The notes beneath the pieces were generated by a model that saw only the letters and a list, made by a program, of their open reading frames with translations, ran no database searches and was not told the DNA's origin. This document shows, in pieces, positions 45,685-56,760 of a stretch of DNA of 64,000 nt. The DNA is taken from the NCBI GenBank assembly GCA_021234155.1, contig JAJEKV010000050.1, positions 1,780,342 through 1,844,341 of the forward strand, given 5' to 3'. The position numbers and the translations under genes were made by a program. The DNA is from Isoetes taiwanensis. Its lineage: Eukaryota > Streptophyta > Lycopodiopsida > Isoetales > Isoetaceae. The first letter of the stretch is position 1. Each line of letters starts with the position of its first letter.

Positions 45685-48378
45685 TCATAGAGCAATAAAG
45701 CAAAATGAATTTTTAAGAGCATTATTATTCATCATAAAATTCAGAATAGTAGCAGGCCTTTGAATATTAAAATTCTCCTCAAACCATGACCAGAAATTGT
45801 TCAATTTAGGACATAGAAAAATATGCTCCATAGATTCAAGTGTGCCACATCCTAAAGGACATAAAGGGGAAACTATATGATGAGGATCAGCATTTGATTG
45901 ATTATTCTGATGTCTGTAAATATCTTGAAGATTTGGAGCAATTTTATTAGCAATTAACCAATTGAAATAAGAAATTTTGGGAGCACAATAAGAATTCCAG
46001 ATGTTTCTAAAAAGAACCTTTTCTTCTTGCTCAGAAATGTTCCAGTAGTTAGCTGCTTTGGATGACAGATTGAAAATGGTCAGATGATCATAGACCCTAG
46101 ACACTTTATATTTATTCTTTCCATTCAATAACCAATCATTTTCAGGAATAGAAGAAGCATCTAGATTTATATTGGCTACCTTGCTGACAATGTGCTTATG
46201 AATCAGTCTGTCTGTACTAGTTCCCTTTATCTTGGCCTTAAGTCTAGTCCAAGAAATCCATTGCCCATTGGCCCAAAGATCATCTAGGTTGCAAACATTA
46301 TTATGCATCCATTTCCTATATATTTTAGGATGAATTATGGCCAAAGGAATGTTGTCTCTCTTGGATAAGCTTGGATTCCAGAAGATATTCATAGCATGGT
46401 GAGCCTGATTAATTCCAGTGTGAGAGAAGGCATTTGAAACATTGTTCCATGCCATCAATAAATTTCTCATCAAAGGGGAGATATTGGCAGTAGGTTTAAT
46501 ATCATAAAATGCAGAATGTGGAAGCTGATGATTAATTGTAGGATGATCTGTAATTCCACTTTTAGAGATCCAGTAGTGTAAAAATTCAGTAGCAGGATTT
46601 TTTCTTTGGAAAAGGGCTTTCCATATATACTTTCCACCCAAAGCATAAGCCTGTAGCAATAAACTCTTGCATCCGAGAGCTCCTGAAGACTTGTTCCTGG
46701 TTACATAATTCCAGTTTACTAAGTGTCTCTTTCCCCATATAAAATTTCTGATGATCCTCTCAAGTTGCTGGTAAATGCATTTTGGAGCAATGAGGGCAGA
46801 AGAGAAGTAGACATGGGAGCTGGCTATGACAGAGGAAGCAATAATAGATCTTCCAGCTAGGGAAAGACAACTGCCATAATTATTTAGCTTTTTCCTAATC
46901 TTTTCAACAATAGGATTCCAAAGAGTCTTGATGTTGATATCCAATCCTAAAGGCATCCCTAACAATTTTGTGGATTGATTAGCTGCAATACACTTTATGC
47001 CATGAATATTAGACTGACTTGAGGCACCAATAATGACAGATTTAAGGAAATTCAATTGAATACCCGAAGCCTGACTGAAATTATGAATAACTTTCAGGAA
47101 GAACTCAATATTTTTAGCATCATTTTGTAAGAAAGAAAATGAGTCATCTACATATTGTAAAATAGTCAATTGATTTTGGGAATTTGGCATAACAAGACCT
47201 TTGATATTTCCAAGATTTTGATGGTGAAGAATGGCTCTAGTTAACTGATCAGCAGCAATAATAAAAAGATAAGGTGCTAAGGGGCAACCTTGCCTGACTC
47301 CTTTCTTCAGGATGAAGAAAATACCTGGAGAACCATTAATCAATATGGAGGATTGAGCACGAGAATTCAACTCAAAAATTAACTGGATCAGCTTGTCAGG
47401 GAAACCAATTTTCTTCAGGGCCAATTCCAGGAAATCCCATCTAATAGAGTCAAAGACCTTAGAGAAATCCAGTTTTAGAAGGATACAATTTTGATTGGAG
47501 ATTTTAGCCCAATGCAATCCTTCCATAGCAGCAATATAGTTGTCAAGAATGAATCTATTCGGCAAAAAGGCTGACTGATTTATGGAAATATTTTTCTGCA
47601 AATATCCATTAATTCTGTTTGCTATAATTTTGGCACAAACTTTATAAGAGGTATTAGTGAGGGAGATAGGCCTCCAATCACTGAAATTCTCTGGATTGTC
47701 AACTTTTGGCACTAGAGTGACCAAGCCGGAAGCTATGGCTGGATGTAAATGATTGGTCAGCCAAAAACCATGAATCATATGAATAAAGTCATGTTTAATT
47801 TCATCCCAGAAATTCAAATAAAACTCTGGGGGCAAGCCATCAGGACCAGGACTTTTCCCTTTTGCAAGATGCATGAGAGTGGCTTTAATCTCATTCTCAT
47901 TAGGCAGATCAGTAATATTATTTGAGATTGGAATAGAGTCATAGTCAGGAAGAGCATTTATCAGATCAATGAATTCTTTAGCCTCAGGAGTCTGCCAGGA
48001 AATATTCCCACTATCAGAGAAGATGTCAGAGTATTTGGAATAAAAGAATTGACTTATCTCTTTGGCATCTTCAAGGAGGATATCTTGATCATTTTTAACA
48101 GCCAAGATCTGATTCTTAAGGACTCTATTTTTAGCCACTCTAAAGAAGAATTTAGAATTATTGTTGTCCATATTCGAAAGATATTTAATTTTGCACTTTA
48201 TGGCAGCACCTTTAGCTTCATATTCTTCCATTGCCTTTATAGTTTGCTCAAGATTAGACTCCTGAAGATGTAAATCTCTATTATGAGGATCCCTCTGAAT
48301 TTGGAGCCTAATTTCCTTCATGCTGATCATGCATCTTTTTTTTTCCTCTTTTCTTGAATTGTTGTTATGCTTAATCAT
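45685..48378 (-). CDS. LINE ORF2: reverse transcriptase and C-terminal zinc-finger region (open, 897 codons)
   Basis: RNA-dependent DNA polymerase for target-primed insertion. Motifs: 'LMHLAKGKSPGPDGLPPEFYL' (about residues 168-188), 'WRPISLTNTSYKVCAKIIANRI', 'QSAFLPNRFILDN', 'LLKLDFSKVFDSIRWDF' (motif A Asp), 'GVRQGCPLAPYLFIIAADQLTRAI' (motif B), 'LTILQYVDDSFSFLQND' (motif C YVDD), 'LLGMPLGLDI', and near the end 'CPLGCGTLESMEHIFLCPKLNNFWSWF' (zf-RVT). The ORF starts inside ORF2 because the endonuclease that should precede it has been inverted (48379-51045). No stop over 897 codons, which is unusual for a copy this rearranged. An ATG at 48378 is present but is not the native ORF2 start. Confidence 0.93.
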   Translation of the reverse strand: MIKHNNNSRKEEKKRCMISMKEIRLQIQRDPHNRDLHLQESNLEQTIKAMEEYEAKGAAIKCKIKYLSNMDNNNSKFFFRVAKNRVLKNQILAVKNDQDILLEDAKEISQFFYSKYSDIFSDSGNISWQTPEAKEFIDLINALPDYDSIPISNNITDLPNENEIKATLMHLAKGKSPGPDGLPPEFYLNFWDEIKHDFIHMIHGFWLTNHLHPAIASGLVTLVPKVDNPENFSDWRPISLTNTSYKVCAKIIANRINGYLQKNISINQSAFLPNRFILDNYIAAMEGLHWAKISNQNCILLKLDFSKVFDSIRWDFLELALKKIGFPDKLIQLIFELNSRAQSSILINGSPGIFFILKKGVRQGCPLAPYLFIIAADQLTRAILHHQNLGNIKGLVMPNSQNQLTILQYVDDSFSFLQNDAKNIEFFLKVIHNFSQASGIQLNFLKSVIIGASSQSNIHGIKCIAANQSTKLLGMPLGLDINIKTLWNPIVEKIRKKLNNYGSCLSLAGRSIIASSVIASSHVYFSSALIAPKCIYQQLERIIRNFIWGKRHLVNWNYVTRNKSSGALGCKSLLLQAYALGGKYIWKALFQRKNPATEFLHYWISKSGITDHPTINHQLPHSAFYDIKPTANISPLMRNLLMAWNNVSNAFSHTGINQAHHAMNIFWNPSLSKRDNIPLAIIHPKIYRKWMHNNVCNLDDLWANGQWISWTRLKAKIKGTSTDRLIHKHIVSKVANINLDASSIPENDWLLNGKNKYKVSRVYDHLTIFNLSSKAANYWNISEQEEKVLFRNIWNSYCAPKISYFNWLIANKIAPNLQDIYRHQNNQSNADPHHIVSPLCPLGCGTLESMEHIFLCPKLNNFWSWFEENFNIQRPATILNFMMNNNALKNSFCFIAL

Positions 48379-50060
48379 GGGAAAGGGTCAATGGAAGTAA
48401 GAGAAGGATTCAAAAAAAAAAGAGAGGCCAAACAAGCTCAGTCACACTTAGAATTTCAATATTCTGACAGCTCAAAGTTTGCTAATTCTGGTTTGACTAT
48501 CAGAGAAAATACAGTTAAGGTAATAAAGAAAGGGTTGGAGCACATGAATAATAAGTGTAATCCTCCTTTGTATGCTGAATAAGCAGCAACCTGATCAACA
48601 TAACAGCACATGCTTCAAGGACAATGACAATGTCAGCAAAAGAAATTTGAAAGGGAAAGGGCCTCTCATGGAAAATCAATTTCATCAAGTTCAAGATCAA
48701 ATCAATCTTGCCAACACTTTGCAAGATATAATGGTAAATTCTAAAAGAACAGCATCTTTTAGAGCAGCTGCTACAAATCAGCTGAAATACAATATTAAAT
48801 CTCAGCTGGCACAATAAAAAAACAAAAGGACACACTCTTTGAGAATATTCTCAGAAGACAGAAATATCCAGAAAAATCCCCAGGCTGCAACAACTGCTAT
48901 AATTTCAGGTAGCAAGATCAAAGCAGTCAGCAATACAGGAAATGAAGAATTATTAATTATGGAGAATAAGGGACAGTTGATTGAGACTGAGACTGAAACT
49001 GCAACTTTGTTTCAATCAAAAAATTGAGGAACAACATCAAAGCTATGAGGGTGAACCATCTCAGCATAAAGACAAGCATACTTCTTCAGAAGAAATTCAA
49101 CATCCTCATTTCCAAGATGGCGACACAGCAATTGATTCATCTGATGAAAACACTGGAATAAAATGTCATAATAAATTCAAAATTCTTACTGATATTGCTG
49201 ATGACTTTTGTGCAGATTCCTATGAGTCAATAATTATTCCAGATTCCATGCCTTCACAAGCATACCAGATTTTCACCTTTGTTGCCTCCACTCCCCCATT
49301 AATATCCGAGAACCCTGACAATCTATCCCTTCAACCTGATAACTCTACTGCCAAACATGGTGCTTTTAATGGATGTGGAGATCTTATTGATTTCTCTGAT
49401 CCAATTGATCCTTCAGATAGCTACCCCTACCAGGTTCCAAATCAATTTAACAATATCAAACAGACTGTTGCTGAGCAAGTAGCAGAGTTACATGTGGAAT
49501 ACATAGGGGATCAGAATGCAGATCTAGTAAAAGATAATATGGACTGTCAAGGAAAAATAAGTGAAGAGGCAGATCTTAATTCCACAGCAGTTAAAAAATC
49601 AAATCCAGAGGATGGCATGATGGTATCCAAAGATGATAATGAAAATGATTGGCCAGCTCAAGTGAAACACAGAGAAAATTCGGGATCTGCTTCTATCAGG
49701 CAAGTTCTTTCTGTTATCAAGGGCATTAATCTTAATAATTCTGGTTTAAATGTTTTGCCTATTAATTCTGATAATTTGAATGAGTCAAACAACCCTTGCT
49801 GCCAGTCTAAATTTTGGGCCTGCTCTCATGAATCTGATTCTGATTCTGATTTCTCTGATAAGGAAAATGAATCTTTAACTCAACTGTGGGAGGATGACAA
49901 ATTTCTCTCCAATCTAAATTCTGCACCTGGGAAAAAAAAGAAACATTGCTACTGATAAGGCAAGCAAAGTTATCTCAAGGAATTTTGAATCTCCAGCCTT
50001 AAATACTAGACTACAATCTAAGCAAATTACCAGAAGTAAAAAAAAAAAAACCTATTAGCC
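48379..50060 (+). pseudogene. Inverted segment: LINE ORF1 C-terminal half
   Basis: Plus-strand frames 48367-48582 ('GFKKKREAKQAQSHLEF'), 48572-48817, 48839-49027 and the main 48981-49955 (acidic, Ser/Asp/Asn-rich: 'SDEN', 'DSDSDFSDKENES'). This low-complexity polar tail fits the region after the zinc knuckle in plant LINE ORF1. Frameshifts and stops divide it. Orientation is opposite to the flanking ORF1 N-terminal half and RT. Confidence 0.7.
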
Positions 50061-50094
50061 TTTTCTTCTGTCATTCTCTTATCCCCTTTCCAAT

Positions 50095-51045
50095 GAAGAT
50101 CCTCACATGGAATCTTAGAGGGATAAAAGGCCCATTGAAAAGAAGAAGAGTGATTGCTCAAATCAGAGATTATAATGCTGATATTATTTTGCTTTAGGAA
50201 TTGAGGCTTCCAAATTTTGAATGCTCAAACCTGGCCAATTGGATTGCTCCTGGCTATTCCTTCTCCTGGATAGAAGCCACTGGTACTTCAGGTGGCATAT
50301 GTATCATCTGGAAGAACATCTCCCATTGTCTTATCTATAATAGCCCTGAGAAAAATTGGCAGGCTGTGGTTTTCAGAAATAAAGAACTTTCTTTTGGAGT
50401 TATCAATGTTTATGCCTCTACTTGTTCAAAAGAGAGAGAAGACTTATGGCCTAAAATTGGCAATTGGCTGGAAAATCACTGCTCCTTATCTTGGATTATT
50501 GGAGGTGATTTTAATAACACCCCTTCTAGAGATCTTAAACTTGGCAATGATATTAACATCTCAAGAACTGAGAAGATCAATTGAAATTATCTTATGGATA
50601 ACTACCTCTTCACTCATATCCCCTCTGCTACAGCCAAGTACACCTGGTCAAATAAACAGGAAGTAGCAAACGTGTCTTCTGTGCCCTTGATAGATTCTAT
50701 ATTAATAACTTAGACAATCCTTTCTGGGATAATTGTGTGGTATTTAGTGATGAGGCCACTTCCATTTCTGATCACCAACCTCAATTTCTCGAGACCAAGC
50801 ATCTGCTTAGCATAAAAAAAGGATCAAATTGCCCCTTTAAGCTAAACTGCAGTCTATTAAATAATGATAAATTTTGTGAGCAGTTTAAATCATTCTACCT
50901 AAGTCTCCCAAGAGTGCATCCCTCCAATTCTATGAGAGATTTTTACTCTAATGTCAAGGCTTCCAAAGTTTGACATAGTATTGGCCTGTGTTAAGATTAA
51001 GCTCTGGAATTTGGCTGACCTTTATCAGGCATAGTCTGCTTCTCC
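50095..51045 (+). pseudogene. Inverted segment: LINE APE-type endonuclease
   Basis: Opens MKILTWNLRGIKGPLKRRRV at 50095; a TAG at about 50197 replaces the residue before ELRL. 50201-50584 carries 'GGICIIWKN', 'FGVINVYAS' and 'WIIGGDFNNTPS' (GDFN). A TGA at 50582 and a frameshift near 50660 follow, then 50737-50973 ('SDEATSISDHQPQF', the SDH motif). The frame after 50973 ('VLACVKIKLWNLADLY') leads toward the RT start once the inversion is undone. Confidence 0.88.
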
Positions 51046-51046
51046 C

Positions 51047-52072
51047 TTAACATAATATCTTGATTGGGCCATTATTTATACTTACACCTGCATTTGTATT
51101 TTTCTGGCATACAGTACTAGAGAAATGCCTACAATTGCAATCATGACAGTAAACTGGCAGACCAACCCAGTTAAGTTGTACTTTAATTTGATTGCCAAAG
51201 AAATCCAGGATTGGCATGGATGTAGGGACAGGATTGGAGATGTTTAGCTGAACAAAGCATTTAGGTGGCTTATAAGGACAATATTCTGTGCAAATATATT
51301 TGTCAAATGAGTTGAAGATTGCAGAAAAGCACTCTTCATCCCAATATATTGGGCTAAGATCAGTCATAGAAACTGAGGCAATGAAGTATTTGTCATATTC
51401 TGCAATTGGAAGCTTACGGTACCATTTTAGAAAGGGTAATTGGAAAGTCTCAAAGGTCGATCTGCCAAGTTTGAGCAAGAAATTTGCAGACCTGGAATTC
51501 CCACATTCTACCAGGATATATGGATATCTAAGCCAAAAAGCAGAGTTGATCAAGACAGATTTGTTAAGTCTCAGTAAATCATCCCATAATTTGTCAATTT
51601 TAACACCAACTCTATCAATAGATACAATGACAGCAGTAGAAGATAAAGACTTTATTTTCTCAGCTATACTGGCTTGGTTTAGGTGAATACCTTTATATAG
51701 CTGCAAATCTGGTCTTGTCTGATATTGAAGATGATCCAGATTGTGTGCCAGTTGCTGATTCGAGATTCTTTCTTGAACAGGTCGAATATGATAGGGCAAA
51801 GGAACCACATTGGCATTGAGGATGGGATCACCATGAAGTCCAGGATATTTAGACAGATTGTCCCATTCCAGCACATCACGAGTCATGTGATGCATTTCTT
51901 TATGAGAAAGATCAGGATCAGCAAAATCACCAAATTTAATGAAAGCTGAGGGATTTTTGTGAATGAGACTTAACTGTAGAAGCAAATCGCCTTGATTGGA
52001 AGGAGAGAGGCGCAGGAAGTTGTGAAAAAAGAACAAGAAATCTGTGTTTAGGTTTTTTGGAAATGACGACAT
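51047..52072 (-). CDS. LINE ORF1, N-terminal half (DUF4283-like, zinc knuckle), open 341 codons
   Basis: Starts MSSFPKNLNTDFLFFFHNFL. Contains a DUF4283-like segment ('ILVECGNSRSANFLLKLGRSTFETFQLPFLKWYRKLP', 'YFIASVSMTDLSPIYW') and ends with a Cys/His knuckle ('VGLPVYCHDCNCRHFSSTVC', spacing C-x2-C-x3-H-x5-C, slightly off the usual C-x2-C-x4-H-x4-C). Plant LINE ORF1 proteins bind their RNA. The frame stops at 51047, exactly where the inverted segment begins, so the C-terminal half is at 48379-50060 on the other strand. Confidence 0.88.
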   Translation of the reverse strand: MSSFPKNLNTDFLFFFHNFLRLSPSNQGDLLLQLSLIHKNPSAFIKFGDFADPDLSHKEMHHMTRDVLEWDNLSKYPGLHGDPILNANVVPLPYHIRPVQERISNQQLAHNLDHLQYQTRPDLQLYKGIHLNQASIAEKIKSLSSTAVIVSIDRVGVKIDKLWDDLLRLNKSVLINSAFWLRYPYILVECGNSRSANFLLKLGRSTFETFQLPFLKWYRKLPIAEYDKYFIASVSMTDLSPIYWDEECFSAIFNSFDKYICTEYCPYKPPKCFVQLNISNPVPTSMPILDFFGNQIKVQLNWVGLPVYCHDCNCRHFSSTVCQKNTNAGVSINNGPIKILC

Positions 52073-52787
52073 TTTGGTAACAAAATAGGACAGGATCAGG
52101 GGAAAACAATAGAACAGGGATGAAACAGGAACAGATGAACAAAAAGGAAGACAGATAAGGCAATCTAATTAAAATGCAACTACACTGGTCGGGAACCAGA
52201 TCAGAGCCATGAATTGCATAATTGTAGGCGAGGATCTCGATCTATTAGCTGTCAATTTGAAATTCTGCCTCTTCTAATTCACCTGGGATTGGATCACTAA
52301 ATACTTTGACTGTAATTCTGGAGTTTGAGGATCGATTATAAACCCGAAAGATTCCTGTAGCTGCAATGTTTCTCTTGCCAAGAAATTCTTCTAACTAAGC
52401 TTGAATGATCTCAACTTCGAATTCTACACAACTAGGAATAAAAGAGTATTCCTTGTAAAAGAGGCGTTCAGGAAAGATCTGAGAATTTATGAGGTTTTCC
52501 CAAAGGGTCAAACTGTTTCCTTCCAAAAAACCACAGGTGAGTCGAGAATTTTCCTGTACAATTGCAAAAATTTTGCACTCCATCCAGATTCAAACTCAAT
52601 TCTATGCAAATCAAAGGCTAGCTGAATTTGCTTTGATTTCCCTACAGATCTAGCAGGCTGAACACGTTTCCCTTTGCTTTTTTTTTCCAAGAAAAGGAAA
52701 ATAACCACCTTAACTGAATTTTCAAGAAAGATGGCGCTTCTCATTTTTCCTCTTCTTATCATTCTTTTTCCATCTGGATACCCTTTC

Positions 52788-53695
52788 GCAGTGCATGCCA
52801 TGCAGATTTGATGGTAATATGGTTTTTGTTATAAGTTTTGAATTCGGAATCCGTTTTGAGTGTTTTTTATTGATTGGAAAGTTCACTCTGGGATCTTTCT
52901 GATGATGTATGATATGCTCATGTTTGGTTAAGGTTTCTGGGGCAAAACAACAAATTTCTGGGCAGATTTGGTAGGGTTTTACACCCCACTAGTTGATTAA
53001 AACATGATTTGCACAGCCGCAAATCATACTCTCTGCCTAGTTGATCATTCTCGTCATGTCCTTTGTCCTGCATCATTGTAGTGCAGTAAGCTTTTATGAA
53101 GATATTAAAGAGACGATGTTATCGTGGCCACGTTTTGTATTGAAAAAAAAACAATCAAACTTTTTGTTTTGGTATATTATGGGATTTGTGCTATATTTGA
53201 TGTTTTATACCTTCATCATGAATTTGCTAATGTTTTTTTTTTAATTTTTATTTCTTTTTCAAACAAAAAAAACATCTCCCATAATACACCAAAACCAAAA
53301 ACAATAACAATGGAGCGTGCAAAAATGCAAGTGTCCTATAATTATCTTCAATTTTTTTTCCATCACATATATCTTGGAGTAATTGCTGAAATATGCCTTA
53401 GTTTTTGTGGCATAAAAAGTTAATATTCACCAATATTAGCTAACTCTAACTTGCATAACTCATCACATGTTTTAAGTTTATCCAGGGTGTTGGAAAGCTG
53501 GGCTGGGATGATAAAAACACCCTGGGAAACACCAAGTCTTTGACATACTTCTATTGAAAGGGTTGATCGATGATTTAATAGATGAATTTGTAGTGCTTGT
53601 ACAACAATATTGTCAAACCTTTAAAGAATTAGGGAACATCCAATCCATCCAACCTTTTGCCCCAAGCCTGCTTTTAGTTATTTTTCTTTAACTTG
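52788..53695. other. Intergenic DNA
   Basis: AT-rich. 53041-53244 has a short hydrophobic frame with no start context or motif. No gene supported. Confidence 0.5.
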
Positions 53696-53699
53696 TATG

Positions 53700-53820
53700 T
53701 TTCTTCGTTCGGTAATGGGGTTTCTTAGTCCCCCCAGTTTCCGTTTGGGCTTCGGCCCTATGCTCTGTACCGTCTCATGGCCTACGTGGTCTCCATGGAC
53801 GTAAAAATGTTTCTTATCTT
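53700..53820 (+). mobile_element. LINE/SINE 3'-end remnant
   Basis: TTTGGGCTTCGGCCC, then CATGGCCT-acgt-GGTCTCCATGGACGTAAAAATG and a short TTCTTATC-type tail. Same order as the other ends (hairpin, TGGACG, A-run, microsatellite). Confidence 0.6.
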
Positions 53821-55033
53821 TAACTAAAATTCATTATTTCTATAATGAATTATGTGATTCGGACGTTATTAAAATTACATTCACAAATACGTTATTTGTT
53901 AAGTGAATTATGTGATTCGAGTTGAAATTGGATGGCTTATGACTGCTTGAACTAGGACAAGTGGTTTGACTTTAAACGATTTGACTCGACGTGTCCTTCA
54001 CAAATGTGTAACATGTGGTAACCATGCTAGACCATGGGTTCCTTTAGGCAGCAAGAGACAATCTTTGTTCTACATGCCTTGGGATGTTAAAAGGTAATTA
54101 GGCACTCTACCTACCTTAGTTGAGTTGCATTCAATGTGATATTAAATATTAGGTTCTCGTGTCTATATTTTTATTGTAGATGTAAAGGATCTATCTAATT
54201 ATATCCGAGATAAAATGAAATAAACAATGCTAGGACCATTGACTAGAAACTAAAGAATCTCTAGCAAATTTGACTCTACTCGTCCGTCATTATAGAGTAG
54301 TATTTTGATCGACCAAAATTATTAATTATTCTATGTTGATTAGAAATTTACAATTTGAACCTCGGTTCAATATTAGAACTTTCACTACTTTGAATAAGAT
54401 CTTTGAACTAAATGAGACCATCTCTCATTGGAATTTGCGAAGATTTTTTCATACCATGAAATGTTATAAATTTTGCAAGTAAAACAAAACAAGTCACTTC
54501 CACTATGATAAACAATTGCAAACTTACATTTAAAATCAACTTTGTCATTGATTTATTGTTTATGTCATTATTGATGACGACATCATCCATAATGAATGGA
54601 CAAGAGTTATAGGATTTTGTTACTTGAATCATACATTTTCTATTAGATTGATAGGGTTTCGTCATCCAATATTTGCAGTTTTTGTGTGGAAGTCTTATCA
54701 AACGATCTTGCCTGATATTGATAGAAAACATGAATTTCTCTGCTATTCTAACCTATCCATGTGTAATGCCATATCAATCAAATTAATTCTCCACTATTGG
54801 ACCTTCATAATTTTGCACTATAGGAAATTAGAAAAATGCGTAAAAATTACTTCATCCTCTCAAGAAGCCTTGGTAATTTAGATCAGTTGCCATCTTCCAT
54901 CTCGATCATAACTCTGTCGACTCCTCATAATCCTCCTCATATTTTATTATTAGATCCTGCATATTTTGTTTGCTTTATCATGGTTAGAATCTCAAATATT
55001 AGAATAGAATAGAATAAAATTGAATGAATATGT
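53821..55033. other. Intergenic DNA, no gene seen
   Basis: AT-rich sequence without supported ORFs. 54990-55030 has TTAGAATAGAATAGAATAA, the reverse complement of an ATTCT-type LINE tail, directly beside the Helitron-like end. Confidence 0.5.
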
Positions 55034-55034
55034 A

Positions 55035-55063
55035 CTAGAAACGTGTGCCCGACGATGCCGGGC
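55035..55063 (-). mobile_element. Helitron-like 3' terminus
   Basis: On the minus strand GCCCGGCATCGTCGGGC (one mismatch in the stem) is followed 8 nt later by CTAG and then T. A GC-rich hairpin about 10 nt before CTRR, with T following, is the classic Helitron 3' end. The body would extend to higher coordinates; the 5' TC end was not located and no Rep/helicase ORF is present, so the element would be non-autonomous. Confidence 0.55.
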
Positions 55064-56290
55064 ATTAGTCTAGGAGGTGTGGAATGGGTAGATGTAACAG
55101 AGTTTGTAGGTGGAACTAAAAGCACTAAATGTATTCATGTCTATAGATGAAAAGGATTGTCAGGCATTATCTATAGGTAGAAACAATAGACAGCGTGGGA
55201 TGAAATAGAGTGCGTAGACATAATGGAGTCCATCTAAATTAGGGTATTGCTTTAAGGTTTTGTGGAAGATTATAAATCTAATGCCTCGTCAATAAAATTG
55301 CATTTGTAAGGCATAACAGATTCTATTAGCATATATCAAAATATAGAGATTTTATATTTCCACTTATTGGTTTGTTTTGGTTTCATAATGTTGGGGTGTA
55401 GGAACATTTCACCATTTTAAATTAAAAAATATCTTATGATGTAAGCCGAACAACCAAAGACGTCATAACATTTGACTCGTATGCTTGTGGTTGCACCATG
55501 TGGTTCCTACCAACTATCAGACGACTCCCTCCCCCGCCATTACATGGGAGAATGTTCCCCCAAAAGGCTCTTACGTAGGATGCGGAACTGGCTCGTCCCA
55601 TAGGTCTCGCAAACTACTTACCCCGAGCAAGGGCCTCTCTAACATAAAACCCAATCTTAGAACCAAATTCCACTATGAAAAATAGAATTTGACAAATCCA
55701 CCATTGAAATTGTCTCCATCTCTATGCTATCTAAACACATATCCCAAACCGTAACCTAGATTTATGTGTGAGGACATGGTCAATGCTCCATGTTGCATGC
55801 TCCATGTTCGTCAAGGTTAACGATGTGATAAATCCTTGAATTAACTCTTAACTCTAGACCCTAAAACTGTAAACCCTATGCCCTAACGTGGATCTTTTCA
55901 CCCTTTATTTAAATAGAAAAACTCAAACTTGCCACGTAGACCAATATCTTTCAAAATAAAATCCATATGGGTGATTGCCCACAAAGGGTTGGGAGGAATG
56001 GGCCAAGGACTTTTCAAGGAGGGGAAAAGCGGGTTGTACCAGGTTGAACAAATGTTTGCATTAAGGTTTGCTTTGTCGATCTATATACAATTCATTATTG
56101 TCACCCTTCACCTACAAAGACCCAACCTAGCACAATATTATAAAACTTAAAAAAAAGTAATAAACCCTCATGAATAATTACAGAAACTGACACAAACACC
56201 CCTCTAAGTTGGTTAAAGCTTGATGTCAATTTCTGCTTAACAACATCACACAATAATCAAGATCAAACTGCCCGACTATACATAGCCTAC
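55064..56290. other. Possible Helitron body / intergenic
   Basis: Non-coding. 55500-55690 contains a short plus-strand frame and GC-rich words reminiscent of degraded LTR sequence, but nothing diagnostic. Confidence 0.35.
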
Positions 56291-56293
56291 TAT

Positions 56294-56760
56294 CTAAAAC
56301 TCTAGCTCGGGCAAGGGCAAGTTATGGTGTTTGGTGAAGCTATGTACTTTGCTCTCGCCAGCTTTGACACCATTGAATAGTATCAAGTCAGCCATTTTGG
56401 AATCAGAATGAAAGATAGTGCTATTAGAAATTGCCGTGGTGATGTTCCCGAGCACTGACTGCTCTTTTAAACATGCAATTTTGTAGTATGAGACGTGAAT
56501 GCACAGGTATACCTCTTGAGTGCTGCTCAAGATCGCCGCCGCGATCTGGATGAGGACTCACGGGGTTGTACCAAAGATCTGAAGGTGATAGACATGATAA
56601 ATTAATACATATTTTTACTGCAATCAGTTAGCTCCAAACGTAAATACAACATACCTCTTGAATGCTACTCAAGATCACTGTCATAATCCGGATGGGAACT
56701 TACAGAGTCATACCAATGACCTGAATTTGATGAACATGATTAATAACACATCAAACGACT
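56294..56760 (-). pseudogene. Unidentified exon-like duplication
   Basis: A block at 56510-56600 is repeated at 56652-56742 (offset 142), sharing TACCTCTTGA, CTCAAGATC and a final GACATGAT / GAACATGAT. On the minus strand both copies look like a small exon bounded by TTCAG and GAG|GTAT. A short ORF follows (56530-56294, 'VYLCIHVSYYKIACLKEQ', 'FHSDSKMADLILFNG'). The product is not recognised. Confidence 0.35.

Larger units (their letters stand above)
44616..52769 (-). mobile_element. L1-type LINE with an internal inversion
   Basis: Minus-strand LINE, about 8.15 kb. Poly(T) runs at 44616-44641 mark the 3' poly(A). Reading 5' to 3': leader (52769-52073), ORF1 N-terminal half (52072-51047, minus), then 51045-48379 in the opposite (plus) orientation carrying the ORF1 C-terminal half and endonuclease, then RT (48378-45685, minus) and C-terminal tail. 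Returning the middle block to minus orientation rebuilds ORF1, endonuclease, RT in normal order at both junctions. Candidate TSD: 44598-44615 versus 52770-52787 (15 of 18 identical, around GGATA-CCTTTC). Confidence 0.85.

Noticed and set aside
44616-52769. Ordinary twin-priming 5' inversion
   Set aside because: A forward-oriented ORF1 half remains upstream of the inverted block, which simple twin priming does not produce.
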